From NCBI GenBank assembly GCA_046329535.1, contig JAXLUN010000005.1, positions 1 to 64,000 of the forward strand: a DNA stretch of 64,000 bases, given 5' to 3'. This document shows positions 52,714-61,882 of the stretch, piece after piece. Under the pieces are notes generated by a model, which did not search any database, was not told where the DNA came from, and saw nothing but the letters and a program-made list of their open reading frames with translations. Every line of letters starts with the position of its first letter. Position 1 is the first letter of the stretch. The position numbers and the translations under genes are program-made. This DNA comes from Bog-950 sp046329535. GTDB lineage: Bacteria; Bacteroidota; Bacteroidia; Chitinophagales; LD1.

Positions 52714-53472
52714 CTATTTTGTTGTTGGCTTGGTAGTAGTGGAAGTTGTATTTGTTTTAGTGCTCGTAGATTTAGTTTGTGCCGCTTTTTTAGCTATTAA
52801 ATCAAGGTTGCCTTTAGCTAGGACAAAATCAGGGGCCAGTTGAATAGCTTTATTGAAATTATCTTTTGCTGCATCTTCCTGATTTAACTCCATGGCACAG
52901 ATTCCTTTTACATTAAGCGCTGCCGCTTTCATTACAACATCTTGATTGCCACCCTGCATTCTGATATTTACCTTTTGTTTTTCCGATTCCGGATTGCCAA
53001 TAATCTGATCTAAAGAAGCCACGCATTCTCCATAACGTTTTAACTGATACTGTAGGGTGGCTATCTGGTATAAGTAGTATACGGATTTTTCTTCGTTATA
53101 AAGTTTTTCATAATCAGAAAGAGATTCCTTTATTAAACCCAGATTTTGTTTAGAAACAGCAACCAGTTCAAGCATGTCCGTTCTTTTCGGATCTGCTTTT
53201 ACGATACCTTCTCCTATCAAATAGGCTTGAGCATATCTTTCACCGGCAAAATAAAGTAAGGCAAGTGAATCATTCAAGTCGGTTCTTTCCGGCTTTAATG
53301 CCTGCATGTTGTAAAGAGCAACAGTAGCCGCCTGGAGGTCATAATTTTTTAGGGCAGATTTATAGAAGCGAGACTGAACTTCAAATGGGTCGGACGATAT
53401 TGTATTTTGAGCGGATATTCTAAGCAGTGTACCTAATATAAATACCGAAGTAAGTATTGCTGATTTTTTCAT
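52714..53472 (-). CDS. Exported TPR protein with Thr/Lys-rich tail
   Basis: 252 residues; signal peptide (cut near LRISAQ, residue 22). Then TPR-like repeats from 30 to 225 (NYDLQAATVALYNM, YLYQIATLQYQLKRYGECV, CAMELNQEDAAKDNFNKAI) and a low-complexity tail of Thr, Ser and Lys. Probable periplasmic scaffold. Transcribed towards the DjlA-like gene. No specific family recognised. Confidence 0.75.
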   Translation of the reverse strand: MKKSAILTSVFILGTLLRISAQNTISSDPFEVQSRFYKSALKNYDLQAATVALYNMQALKPERTDLNDSLALLYFAGERYAQAYLIGEGIVKADPKRTDMLELVAVSKQNLGLIKESLSDYEKLYNEEKSVYYLYQIATLQYQLKRYGECVASLDQIIGNPESEKQKVNIRMQGGNQDVVMKAAALNVKGICAMELNQEDAAKDNFNKAIQLAPDFVLAKGNLDLIAKKAAQTKSTSTKTNTTSTTTKPTTK

Positions 53473-53511
53473 AGTAATAAATATGGATTTGTCTGATAAA
53501 TGTATAAGAAA

Positions 53512-54342
53512 TTATGAATTGGATGAAAAAGCGGTGCAAAAAGGCAACATTTCTTTTTGGGTATGCAGGGCACTATTTCGGGCGGCTTCTGCAAAGTCAT
53601 GTGCTTTAGATGCATAAATAATATTGCGTGTAGAGTTGATGAGCAAACCGCATTCATTGTTTAACCCGTTATGGCAAATGGCATTCATATCTCCACCTTG
53701 CGCTCCAACACCGGGAACTAAAAAAAAGTTACATGGCGCCAAAACGCGGATTGATTTTACATGTTCCGGATGAGTGGCTCCAATCACAAACATTAGTTGG
53801 TCTGGTGTGCCCCAATGCTGCGCTTTCCGAATCACACTTTCGTACAGTTTGCCTTCAGGGGTTTCCAGAAACTGAAAGTCTCGGCTGCCTTTGTTTGAGG
53901 TAAGGCCAAGCAGAATGACCCACTTATCTTTATATTCTAAAAACGGGGTCACTGAATCTTCGCCCATGTATGGAGCTACAGTAACTGAATCAAAATTCAT
54001 GGCTTCGAAAAAGGTCTTGGCATACATTTTTGAGGTGTTACCAATGTCGCCACGCTTGGCATCGGCAATGGTAAATGCCTGGTCTTTAAACTGCTCCAGA
54101 TACTTCATGGTTTTTTCAAGGCTTGCCCATCCTTTTAGTCCCATACTTTCATAAAATGCCAGATTGGGTTTGTAGGCAACTGCTAAATCAACGGTAGCAT
54201 CAATGATTGCTTTGTTAAACTCGAAAACAGGGTCACTATATTGTAATAAATGTGGCGGAATCAAATCCAGGCTGGTATCTAAACCAACACATAGAAATGA
54301 TTGTTTTTTAACTATGAGATTAAACAGTTCTCTCTTATTCAT
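53512..54342 (-). CDS. pyrF: Orotidine 5'-phosphate decarboxylase, type 2
   Basis: 276-residue class of OMP decarboxylase longer than the E. coli enzyme (245). Motifs: CVGLDTSLDLIP, FNKAIIDATVDLAVAYKPN, the catalytic DAKRGDIGNTSKMYAKTFF with the Lys-Asp pair, and VPGVGAQGGD with NSTRNIIYAS near the end. Final step of UMP synthesis. The next gene on the same strand is 39 bp downstream. Confidence 0.95.
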   Translation of the reverse strand: MNKRELFNLIVKKQSFLCVGLDTSLDLIPPHLLQYSDPVFEFNKAIIDATVDLAVAYKPNLAFYESMGLKGWASLEKTMKYLEQFKDQAFTIADAKRGDIGNTSKMYAKTFFEAMNFDSVTVAPYMGEDSVTPFLEYKDKWVILLGLTSNKGSRDFQFLETPEGKLYESVIRKAQHWGTPDQLMFVIGATHPEHVKSIRVLAPCNFFLVPGVGAQGGDMNAICHNGLNNECGLLINSTRNIIYASKAHDFAEAARNSALHTQKEMLPFCTAFSSNS

Positions 54343-54386
54343 GTATGCGAATGTAGAAAGAAGTTTTCCGAAGCGTATTCAAAATT

Positions 54387-55145
54387 TTAGTGAAACCTGA
54401 AGCCTAGTTTTAATCCGAGAGAGGCATCGATAAAGTTGCCGGAATTTTTATTGGCGTCCATCACATCCTTATTGAAATAGGCTAAATTTAAGAACTGAAT
54501 CTGAGGGCCTATAAAAAGATTTGCGTGCTCACATAAATTTAACTCACCACCTAAAAACATGGACAGGCCAAAAGAAGCCATTTCTCTCATCTCATCAGCG
54601 TCAGCTTTTGCATGGTCTTTTGTGGTGGATACTTTTTCACCATTTGAATCAAACACAGTTGTGGCCGATCTGCTAAATGTAGGAAAGTTGAAATCCGGAC
54701 CAATAGCAAATTCAAACGTGCAATCTTTCATTGGTTTGTATAAATGGAAATAGATTGGAACGGAGATATATCCAATATGTTGGTTTGCCCTAGTTCTAAT
54801 GTATGAAGGGGCATTGAAATGTGGATAAAACCTTTCTCTAAAATAACTCCCCTGCATTTTTATTGCCAGACCAGTAGAAATCCCAAACACTTCAACCGGT
54901 CGGTAAAGATATTGTGCGCCAAAACCAAATCCGATAAAAGGATAAGTATATTCGTAGGGCTTATCCTCCACCACATTGCCTTCTTGCCAAATATGATAGT
55001 CGGCACTGGGTGTTACTTGAAATTCAAAATTGTGCTGGGCAAAAGATGATTTGCCTTTGGTTTTAGCGGCATCCTCTTTGGCTGATAAAGAAATGGAAAT
55101 TATAGTGGAAAGTATGAACATTAAAACTGTGCTGAATTGTTTCAT
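54387..55145 (-). CDS. Outer-membrane beta-barrel protein
   Basis: 252 residues from ATG 55145 (MKQFSTVL). The longer ORF from 55205 would overlap the methylase gene and lacks a signal at its start. Signal peptide cut around SISLSAK. The body is strands with an aromatic rhythm (FGFGAQYLYRPVEVFGISTGLAIKM, LGGELNLCEHANLFIGPQIQFL) and a final strand LGLKLGFRFH ending in an aromatic-rich C-terminus, as expected for a barrel protein. Likely a PorT-family/outer-membrane beta-barrel domain. Function unknown. Confidence 0.72.
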   Translation of the reverse strand: MKQFSTVLMFILSTIISISLSAKEDAAKTKGKSSFAQHNFEFQVTPSADYHIWQEGNVVEDKPYEYTYPFIGFGFGAQYLYRPVEVFGISTGLAIKMQGSYFRERFYPHFNAPSYIRTRANQHIGYISVPIYFHLYKPMKDCTFEFAIGPDFNFPTFSRSATTVFDSNGEKVSTTKDHAKADADEMREMASFGLSMFLGGELNLCEHANLFIGPQIQFLNLAYFNKDVMDANKNSGNFIDASLGLKLGFRFH

Positions 55146-55185
55146 AGTTATATGTTTTGTTGGCTCAAATGTAAACAAATATAGC

Positions 55186-55920
55186 TTATCTCCTTTTGAA
55201 TTCACTCATGATAATTGCCGCTGCTACTGCTGCATTTAGTGATTCTGCCTGGCCAAATGGGGGAATGGATAATTTATGCTGAGTAGTAGCTGCAAGCTCC
55301 TCACTTATGCCATTCGCTTCGTTGCCTATTATTATAAAAGCTGATTTGGGAAGTCTGGATTCATAAATGTTTGTTCCGTTCATAAACGTTCCATAAACAG
55401 GAATATCAGGATTTGCGGCAAACAGATTTCTTAAATCTGTATAAATACATTTAGTTCTGAATAAAGACCCTTTGGCCGCACTTACCACCTTTGGATTGTA
55501 AATTTCTACCGAATTTTTGGAGAAAAAAATAGTATGGATACCAAACCATTCAGCCGTGCGGATGATAGTCCCTGCATTACCCGGGTCGGATAAATTATCG
55601 CAGGCTATAAAAAGCTGTTCGGGTAATTTGTTTTGATAGAAGGAGGCTATAGGAATGTGTGCAACAGCAACCACGTTGTTGGGGTTTTGGTGTGTTGAAA
55701 TTTTTTTTAACTCCGTTTCGGAAACAACGAAATGATCAAATTCTTTATGATTGCCAACTAAGATGTAATTGGCTAAAGAATATACGGCCTCAATTTTGAA
55801 ATCACTTTGCAGTAATTCTCTAACAAGCTTATCTCCCTCAACCAAAAATTTGCCATACATTTGGCGATATTTTTTTTGATGCAGCGAGCAAACAAAACTA
55901 ACTTGCTGTTTAGAGAGCAT
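55186..55920 (-). CDS. TrmH/SpoU-family RNA 2'-O-methyltransferase
   Basis: 244 residues, SPOUT fold with knotted C-terminus: substrate-binding N-terminal domain; CDNLSDPGNAGTIIRTAEWFG; FIIIGNEANGIS; and SIPPFGQAESLNAAVAAAIIMSEF, the three SpoU motifs. Methylates a ribose 2'-OH in rRNA or tRNA (RlmB-like or TrmH-like); the target cannot be fixed from sequence. It is divergent to tamL, with 53 bp between starts, a frequent arrangement in Bacteroidota. Confidence 0.92.
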   Translation of the reverse strand: MLSKQQVSFVCSLHQKKYRQMYGKFLVEGDKLVRELLQSDFKIEAVYSLANYILVGNHKEFDHFVVSETELKKISTHQNPNNVVAVAHIPIASFYQNKLPEQLFIACDNLSDPGNAGTIIRTAEWFGIHTIFFSKNSVEIYNPKVVSAAKGSLFRTKCIYTDLRNLFAANPDIPVYGTFMNGTNIYESRLPKSAFIIIGNEANGISEELAATTQHKLSIPPFGQAESLNAAVAAAIIMSEFKRR

Positions 55921-55973
55921 ATTCCGGTGATTGGTTATATAATATCGGAACGAAAGGTAAATTCAAATTTGAG

Positions 55974-58328
55974 ATGCAGAAGAGTTTAAGTAACATATTT
56001 TTGAGTTTTGCTGTTTTCTGTAGTATCAATTTTTTTCTGCCATCCTGCAAAGTCGCCCGCAATCTTCCCGAAGGTCAGTCACTGCTGGTGCGAAACAAGT
56101 TTATTCTCATATCTAAAGCAAAAGGTTCTGAAAAAGAAAAAGTAAAGGATGATTTAACCAAGATAGCCTCTCAAAAACCCAACAAAAAAATTCTTGGGTT
56201 TATGCCGGTTAGAATGTGGCTGTATTACAGCGCTACCAAAGGAGGTAAGCTAACTAAATTCAAGCAGTGGATTATTGATAAAGTAGGTGAGGCTCCGGTA
56301 GTTTTTGATTCAACGCTTACTGCAAAAAGTGAGCGAAGTATGGAAAACTATCTGTTTAATTACGGTTATTTTCATAATGATGTTACGGATACAGTTATTA
56401 CCAAAAACAAGAAGACCACTATTGTTTATACCATTGATGCAGGTGAAGTGTGGAAGATAGGTGATGTTGAGTTGCCTAAAGGAAAGGAAGGATGCGATTC
56501 AATTGTTAGGGAAAGACATAAGAGTACTTTCTTACACAAAGGAGATCGGTTTGATATCACCAATTTAAAAAATGAACGCGACCGAATTGAGAGTATTTTA
56601 AGAAGTAGCGGTTACTACTTTTTTAATCGTGAGTATGTGACATTTGACCTGGATAGTGTAGCTAAGAATAAGCTGGTGAATATTAAGATAACTATCAACC
56701 CTCCCAGCGATAGCACCCAACATGAGCAGTATTATATCAATGATATTTATGTAGTAACCGATTATTCTACTGAGAGGTTAGTCGATTCAACTAGACGAGA
56801 CACAGTTTTTCAGAATGAATACAAGTTCATTGCGCAGAAAATGAGCTTCAGAAAAGGTGTACTGATGGATGCTATCTTTTTCCGCCAAAATGATCTCTAC
56901 TCCAAGGAGAATGAGATTAGAACCATCAATCGCTTCGCATTACTGGGCACTTTTAAATTTATCAGTATTGATTATGCCAAGGCAAATAGAAATGATAATT
57001 ATCTGGATTGCTATGTTTATTTGACACCTGCCAAGCGCCAGGATATTCTTTATAATGCTGAGGCAAATGTGACCAACGAGGGGCTTTTTGGAGTAGCAGG
57101 GTCAATGTCTTATAAAAACAAGAATTTAACTAAGCGTGCTGACCAGTTGTTGCTTGACTTGTCGGCAGGTGTTCAGTTGAAGTTTAGCAAAAAAGAAAAA
57201 GTGCAGGTTATTACCGCCAACACATCAGCCAGTATTACTTACTATCTCAATAAGTTTCTGGTTCCTTTTCGTGCTAAAGCATTTTCGCGTAATACCAATC
57301 CCAAAACAAGGTTTAATGCTACTTATAATTTTGAGCATCGCTTTGATTTCGACACACTTGGTAATGTTGCTTTTCTTTATCAGCTACATCACTTTAATTT
57401 TTCATTTGGTTATGAATGGAATGAAAATCCATTAAAGAGACACATATTTAATCCTATAACGGTTAGTTTTTATCTTTTACCTAAACGGGGAGATGAGTTT
57501 AATCGAAGACTTAATCTGAATCCGATTTTAAAAAGCAGTTTCGAAGAGCAGATTATCATTGGCCCTAATTATACATTCTCATATACCAACCAGCGAACGA
57601 ATCAAGATAGGATATACATGTATTTTAGAAGCAACATTGAAACAGCCGGTAATATCATCTATGCAGGATTTAAATTGGCTAATCTAAAATCAAAGAATGA
57701 CTCTGTTTATTTAATTGCTAAGCGTCCTTTTTCGCAATATTTCCGTATAGAGGGAGACTGGCGAAATTATTTCCGAATGAGTAACCATAGCATGTTTGCT
57801 ATACGAACTTTTGCGGGAGTGGGTGTGCCTTATGGTAACTCTATAGCATTGCCTTTTGTGAAACAATTTTTTGTAGGTGGGCCTAATAGTTTACGTGGCT
57901 TTCTTATTCGTGAAATTGGTCCGGGTGGCTATGCCGACCCCAATGCCTACAATACAGAAACAGGTGAAAAAACAAATGTGGGTTTTTTTAATCAAACAGG
58001 AGATATGAAGCTTGAATTGAATGCCGAAATACGATTTGATATTTATAAGTGGCTCAAAGCTGCCGTGTTTGTAGATGCCGGTAATGTTTGGTTGATAAGA
58101 AAAGATACCCGACTGAATGGTGAGTTTAATATCAAGCGGTTTTGGAATGAGTTTGCAGTAGATGCAGGAGCCGGCCTGAGGTTAGACTTCAACTACTTCG
58201 TAATACGTTTTGATTACGGATTTCCTCTTCGAGACCCGCGCAGAGTGGAAAACAAGCGTTGGCAGTTTGCAAATGGGCAGGCATTTAAAACAGGACAATT
58301 CCAAGTGGCTATCGGTTATCCTTTTTAA
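55974..58328 (+). CDS. tamL: TamL: lipoprotein TamA-like outer-membrane assembly factor
   Basis: 784 residues. The signal peptide ends in the lipobox LPSC (near Cys 25), followed by POTRA-like domains (about 45-345) and a C-terminal 16-strand Omp85/D15 barrel ending in GQFQVAIGYPF. The conserved barrel sites include GPNSLRGF and the VDAGNVW strand. A lipidated TamA homologue is a known Bacteroidota feature, and TamL is thought to work with TamB on outer-membrane protein or lipid transport. tamB is not in the window. It is followed by a strong terminator shared with ilvE. Confidence 0.9.
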   Translation: MQKSLSNIFLSFAVFCSINFFLPSCKVARNLPEGQSLLVRNKFILISKAKGSEKEKVKDDLTKIASQKPNKKILGFMPVRMWLYYSATKGGKLTKFKQWIIDKVGEAPVVFDSTLTAKSERSMENYLFNYGYFHNDVTDTVITKNKKTTIVYTIDAGEVWKIGDVELPKGKEGCDSIVRERHKSTFLHKGDRFDITNLKNERDRIESILRSSGYYFFNREYVTFDLDSVAKNKLVNIKITINPPSDSTQHEQYYINDIYVVTDYSTERLVDSTRRDTVFQNEYKFIAQKMSFRKGVLMDAIFFRQNDLYSKENEIRTINRFALLGTFKFISIDYAKANRNDNYLDCYVYLTPAKRQDILYNAEANVTNEGLFGVAGSMSYKNKNLTKRADQLLLDLSAGVQLKFSKKEKVQVITANTSASITYYLNKFLVPFRAKAFSRNTNPKTRFNATYNFEHRFDFDTLGNVAFLYQLHHFNFSFGYEWNENPLKRHIFNPITVSFYLLPKRGDEFNRRLNLNPILKSSFEEQIIIGPNYTFSYTNQRTNQDRIYMYFRSNIETAGNIIYAGFKLANLKSKNDSVYLIAKRPFSQYFRIEGDWRNYFRMSNHSMFAIRTFAGVGVPYGNSIALPFVKQFFVGGPNSLRGFLIREIGPGGYADPNAYNTETGEKTNVGFFNQTGDMKLELNAEIRFDIYKWLKAAVFVDAGNVWLIRKDTRLNGEFNIKRFWNEFAVDAGAGLRLDFNYFVIRFDYGFPLRDPRRVENKRWQFANGQAFKTGQFQVAIGYPF

Positions 58329-58344
58329 TCACACTCGTAATTAA

Positions 58345-58372
58345 AAATCCCGACTCTGGTGGGTCGGGATTT
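58345..58372 (+). terminator. Bidirectional terminator between tamL and ilvE
   Basis: Perfect 10-bp stem AAATCCCGAC / GTCGGGATTT with an 8-nt loop, flanked by T on the + side and A on the - side; serves both convergent genes. Confidence 0.85.
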
Positions 58373-58395
58373 CTGATTTTGTAATTTCTGAATCT

Positions 58396-59481
58396 TTATT
58401 GGTTGGCATAAACACTTACCGCCACGGTATGCAGCCAGCCAAAAATATCTTCTGCTTTACCCGATTTAATGGCTATAAGTTTTGCTTTCAAGCGGTTAGA
58501 TACTTCTCTTGTTTCTACAGGAGGTAAATCGTAGTTGTCTCCTTTGTAGTGGAACTCTCCAATTTGAGAAAGTACGGCTGCAGTTCCTGTACCAAACATA
58601 TCCTGTAGCTTACCTTCGTGATGAGCATTCACAACTTCTTCAATGGAAATGTCGCGCTCCTGTACTACGTATCCTTCATTTTCAGCAATTCTTAAAATAC
58701 TATCTCGTGTAACTCCATCCAGAATAGTTCCCTGATCCAGAGCGGGGGTAATCAATACTCCATCAATCACTACAAACACATTCATAGTGCCTATCTCCTG
58801 AAGATAACGGTGGTGAATTCCATCCAGCCATAGAATCTGGTCGTAGCCCATTTTCTGAACTTCGCGGGTAGGCATCATCACAGCACCATAATTACCTGCG
58901 CATTTAGCAAAACCTACACCACCCGGAAATGCACGAACATATTTATCGTGAATAAACACTTTCACCGGTTTGCTGTAGTATGCTCCAACCGGACTGGTAA
59001 AAATTGCGAAACGGAAATGCTCCGCGGGTTTTATACCAACAAACTCCTCAGTTGCAAATACATATGGTCTGATATAAAGTGAGGAGTTGGGAGTGTTGGG
59101 AATCCATTGTTTATCTAAGGAAACCAGCTTGTCAATAGCATTAATGAACAAATCTTCCGGTATTTCAGGCATGGCCATTCTATCGCAGGAAATGTTGAGG
59201 CGGTTTAGGTTTTTTATTGGTCGGAATATAATGGGATTGCCATCTGTGTCCAATTCAGCTTTCATGCCTTCAAATATAGCTTGCCCATAGTGTAAAGAGG
59301 ATAAAGCAGGATGCACCGAGAAGTTACCAAATGGAACAATTCGACAGTCATGCCAGTCGCCATCGTAATAGTCGGCTATAAACATGTGATCTGAGAAGTG
59401 CTTACCGAATGGCAGGTTGGTGAAGTCAATTTCGCCAATACGTGAGGTTTTCACTTTTTCAACGGTGATTTTGTAGCCCAT
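58396..59481 (-). CDS. ilvE: Branched-chain amino acid aminotransferase
   Basis: 361 residues, fold-type IV PLP enzyme: FGNFSVHPALSSLHYGQAIFEGMKA, SLYIRPYVFATE, the PLP Lys in KCAGNYGAVMMP, IGTMNVFVV and GVTRDSILRIAE. Length matches the BCAT-like bacterial and eukaryotic form rather than the 309-residue E. coli IlvE. Transaminates Leu/Ile/Val. The upstream region has a -7 box inside an 8-bp palindrome (59515-59536), a possible operator. Alone on its strand here. Confidence 0.94.
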   Translation of the reverse strand: MGYKITVEKVKTSRIGEIDFTNLPFGKHFSDHMFIADYYDGDWHDCRIVPFGNFSVHPALSSLHYGQAIFEGMKAELDTDGNPIIFRPIKNLNRLNISCDRMAMPEIPEDLFINAIDKLVSLDKQWIPNTPNSSLYIRPYVFATEEFVGIKPAEHFRFAIFTSPVGAYYSKPVKVFIHDKYVRAFPGGVGFAKCAGNYGAVMMPTREVQKMGYDQILWLDGIHHRYLQEIGTMNVFVVIDGVLITPALDQGTILDGVTRDSILRIAENEGYVVQERDISIEEVVNAHHEGKLQDMFGTGTAAVLSQIGEFHYKGDNYDLPPVETREVSNRLKAKLIAIKSGKAEDIFGWLHTVAVSVYANQ

Positions 59482-59509
59482 AAATTTGCTTGTTTAAGTG
59501 TGTTGCGAA

Positions 59510-59536
59510 CAAAAATAGAATAACTTTCTATTCTAT
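59510..59536 (-). promoter_or_regulatory. ilvE promoter with overlapping palindrome
   Basis: Minus-strand TATTTTTG (59517-59510) is an exact -7 box. It overlaps a perfect inverted repeat ATAGAATA (59515-59522) / TATTCTAT (59529-59536) with a 6-nt centre. A dimeric regulator bound here would cover the promoter; this is inference. Confidence 0.4.
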
Positions 59537-59582
59537 CTTTTTGAGTCAATATTATTTTTGAACACGATTTAAATAGCTAATA

Positions 59583-60044
59583 ATGATACAACTCCATGCG
59601 CCACAGGTTTTATTCGGTAAGCAGAAGGTTTTGCATGTATCCCGAAATGTTGAAAAAAAGATTTCAGAAACGGTTTCTTCAGGTAGTTATCGGGCTGTAT
59701 TCATTTACAACTTCGAAAAGGAACAACTTTTGGACCCCTTCAAAGATATGCTTACCAAATTAGCTGGTGCCTGTAAGTTAAAACCCGATGAAACTCTTTT
59801 CATAAACTGTTTCAGCCATCCGGTAAGTATAGGGCAATTGCAGGGGCAGTATAGCCCTGAGTTGATACTGATTTTTGGTGACATGCCGGCAAGTAGAAAT
59901 ATATCCAGGCTAAAGAAACACTATCCCTACAATATCAGCGGAGCGGTGGTCATTAAAACCGAAACCATCGAGAACCTAGAACTGATAAAAGGCGAAAAGG
60001 CTAAGTTGTGGAGTGTGCTGCAACAGGCGCTCAAACTGAAATAA
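59583..60044 (+). CDS. Small hypothetical protein
   Basis: 153 residues, mixed alpha/beta composition, no signal peptide or membrane segment. It contains EQLLDPFKDMLTKLAGACKLKPDETLFINCF and a later LILIFGDMPASRN, a pattern of short beta-strands with helices. I do not recognise a family. Codon use looks like that of its neighbours, so it is probably a real gene. It lies between ilvE and the repeat-rich region. Confidence 0.6.
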   Translation: MIQLHAPQVLFGKQKVLHVSRNVEKKISETVSSGSYRAVFIYNFEKEQLLDPFKDMLTKLAGACKLKPDETLFINCFSHPVSIGQLQGQYSPELILIFGDMPASRNISRLKKHYPYNISGAVVIKTETIENLELIKGEKAKLWSVLQQALKLK

Positions 60045-60136
60045 TCGGCCTTCATACTCTTGGTTAGCTGTAACCCGGGCATGAATTTTTATAGCGCCAA
60101 AAGGTGAGAAATCCAGAAATCCGGTAAAGAACACCA

Positions 60137-60164
60137 GGCCGTAAATAAATAGTTCATACATCAT
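60137..60164 (-). repeat. 28-bp exact repeat, copy 1 (IS200/RAYT end-like)
   Basis: Identical to 63854-63881, where it spans the stop codon and downstream end of the RAYT-like transposase. Here no transposase coding remains, so this looks like the abandoned 3' edge of an element. Confidence 0.7.
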
Positions 60165-60172
60165 TCCCAACC

Positions 60173-60212
60173 AACGTTAACACCTTAATACCTTCGCACC
60201 TTAACACACTAC
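60173..60212 (-). repeat. Octamer-period repeat (NNNAAGGT units)
   Basis: On the minus strand the sequence reads GTTAAGGT, GCGAAGGT, ATTAAGGT and GTTAACGT in succession, four 8-bp units with a shared AAGGT core. It lies immediately 3' of the T9SS gene at 60215 (whose stop is at 60215-60217). Confidence 0.55.
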
Positions 60213-60214
60213 CT

Positions 60215-61882
60215 TCACTCCTTCACCAACTTCTCAGCCACTACCACCACGCCTCTGCGCTTAATAAACACCTGATACATCCCACTCGCAAAACCACCCA
60301 CATTCAATCTTTGAAAGCCGGAATATTGCGGGAGAACTTGTGCATAAACCACCTGTCCCAGCGCATTGGTTATTTCTAAACTAACCTCGCCTTTGCTCCA
60401 ATCGGTAAAACCATAATCTACGGTTACAAAATCTGTAGCAGGGTTAGGAAATACCTTCAACTGCTTTTCTTTCGCGGCTCGTTCTGTTTCGTTTAAGTTA
60501 CTAATAGTATCGCAAGGGCTGCCTGATAAGGGACCGAGGCGGTAGTTAGGATAGTAAGGTACACCGCTAATAAAGGTAGGTAAGTTAAGTGCTGTATCAT
60601 TAAAATTACAGGAAGCACCCTGACCGTTAGGATTGTCAATAATACCTACTCCGTAGTTTGTGTTGCCAGAACTGACATATATCTTACCATCAGGGGCTAA
60701 TTGAGCATTAAAAAATGTTTGAGAAAAGGGAACGCGGTGGGTCGGGTTAAATACACCAATGGACTGCCTGCTGCTTTGAATGGGGGTAGCTTGTAGGTCG
60801 AATTGAAAAATGCGGAAGCTGCAAAAGATGTATAGAAAACGGCCATTCGGAGAAAATTCGATTGCTGTGGGCCACCACTGAAAAGAATCTTTTAACTCGG
60901 GTATTATTAGTTGCTCCAATAAACTCAAAGTACCAGAACATCTGTCGAATGAGAAAATATTTACACTGTCAACATTAGTGGATGCAGAAGCAAAAAAAGA
61001 ACCTTCAGGAGAAAATCGCAAACTAATGAGACCGCCTTGTTCTGTACTGCCACCGCCTTGTTGAGGAAACGGAGTATTGAAATTACCTGAGCCATCGTAA
61101 TGAAGTAGTGAATATATATTGCTGGCTTCGTGGTTTGTAATTATCCACCAATCTTTCCCGTTAGCATGTTTAGTGGCAGCTATAACCAAGCTAAGTTTTT
61201 CATTTAGAACTTCAAAATCTCTTTTTTTTAGATTAAAACTTCCGTTAGTATTAACCTCAATACTTGCTTGTAAAATCTTTTTAACTCCTAAAGTAATTCC
61301 AGCAGGGATGTTGATGCTATCAATGTAGGTATAGAATATATCGTATTCATTAATGTTTTGTGGACTTGGTAATATAATCTGATATTGATTATATCGTTGT
61401 CCAGTAGAAAAACAATTGGGGCACAAGTAATAGAAATAGCTGGTATCGCCTAAGTTCGCTAAACTGTCAACTATTTTTTCATCGAAAGCATTATGAATTC
61501 TTACCCCGTTAGACGAAAAAAGAAGATTGCCGGATACATCTGAAATAGTGGCATTGGTAAAGTCAAAGGTCATATTTACGGAATCGCGCTGTATTACTAC
61601 CGGCTGTTGGTTAAAATCAAATCGCGAAATGCCAAACCAATGTTGATAGTTAGAATCATAACCTAAACTGCTAAAGTAGCCGGTCATCCAATTATAGTCG
61701 TGCTTTTGTGCCTGCCCCCAAAGGCAAACAAACACTAGGCAGTAAATTATTAGATGTTTTTTCGCCTTTGTTGGTCTTCCCCTATAATGCCAAAACCAGC
61801 AAAGCCGTTGTTGTGTGTTATCACCAACAACAGCAGGGGAGCTACGCATACCAAACATCCCAACGCCTGTTTTACATTTCAT
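60215..61882 (-). CDS. T9SS-sorted beta-propeller-like protein, paralogue A
   Basis: Homologous to the gene at 62153 along its length (WMTGYFSSLGYDSNYQHWFGIS, RFSPEGSFFAS, QLAPDGKIYVSSGNTNYG, PYYPNYRLGPLSGSPCDT). The body is made of propeller-like blades and ends in a type A sorting tail (KVFPNPATDFVTVDYGF to VAEKLVKE). The signal-peptide core is LIIYCLVFVCLWGQAQ. No ATG, GTG or TTG lies just before it; a repeat element abuts the coding sequence. The start is therefore uncertain: 61849 or 61858 would be fused to repeat-derived residues (VGDNTQQRLCWFWHYRG). Possibly non-functional or with a relocated start. Confidence 0.7.
   Translation of the reverse strand: MKCKTGVGMFGMRSSPAVVGDNTQQRLCWFWHYRGRPTKAKKHLIIYCLVFVCLWGQAQKHDYNWMTGYFSSLGYDSNYQHWFGISRFDFNQQPVVIQRDSVNMTFDFTNATISDVSGNLLFSSNGVRIHNAFDEKIVDSLANLGDTSYFYYLCPNCFSTGQRYNQYQIILPSPQNINEYDIFYTYIDSINIPAGITLGVKKILQASIEVNTNGSFNLKKRDFEVLNEKLSLVIAATKHANGKDWWIITNHEASNIYSLLHYDGSGNFNTPFPQQGGGSTEQGGLISLRFSPEGSFFASASTNVDSVNIFSFDRCSGTLSLLEQLIIPELKDSFQWWPTAIEFSPNGRFLYIFCSFRIFQFDLQATPIQSSRQSIGVFNPTHRVPFSQTFFNAQLAPDGKIYVSSGNTNYGVGIIDNPNGQGASCNFNDTALNLPTFISGVPYYPNYRLGPLSGSPCDTISNLNETERAAKEKQLKVFPNPATDFVTVDYGFTDWSKGEVSLEITNALGQVVYAQVLPQYSGFQRLNVGGFASGMYQVFIKRRGVVVVAEKLVKE
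61761..61842 (-). repeat. 82-bp palindromic repeat, copy A
   Basis: 79 of 82 bases match 63748-63829. It contains nested inverted repeats: TCCCCT (61778-61783) with AGGGGA (61835-61840), and GTTGTTG (61807-61813) with CAACAAC (61825-61831). The same minus-strand orientation and a position just upstream of a T9SS propeller gene in both copies suggest a REP-like or MITE-like unit, possibly mobilised by the RAYT transposase. Confidence 0.75.

Noticed and set aside
55146..55205. Start of the outer-membrane protein at 55205
   Set aside because: It would overlap the methylase gene and place the signal peptide 20 residues inside; ATG 55145 fits.
59976..60170. 64-codon minus-strand frame sharing its start with the RAYT edge
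   Set aside because: It is the 28-bp repeat read in another frame and then antisense of the orphan gene; not a gene.
60173..60212. Possible CRISPR-like array
   Set aside because: Units are 8 bp with no spacers and no cas genes are present anywhere in the window.
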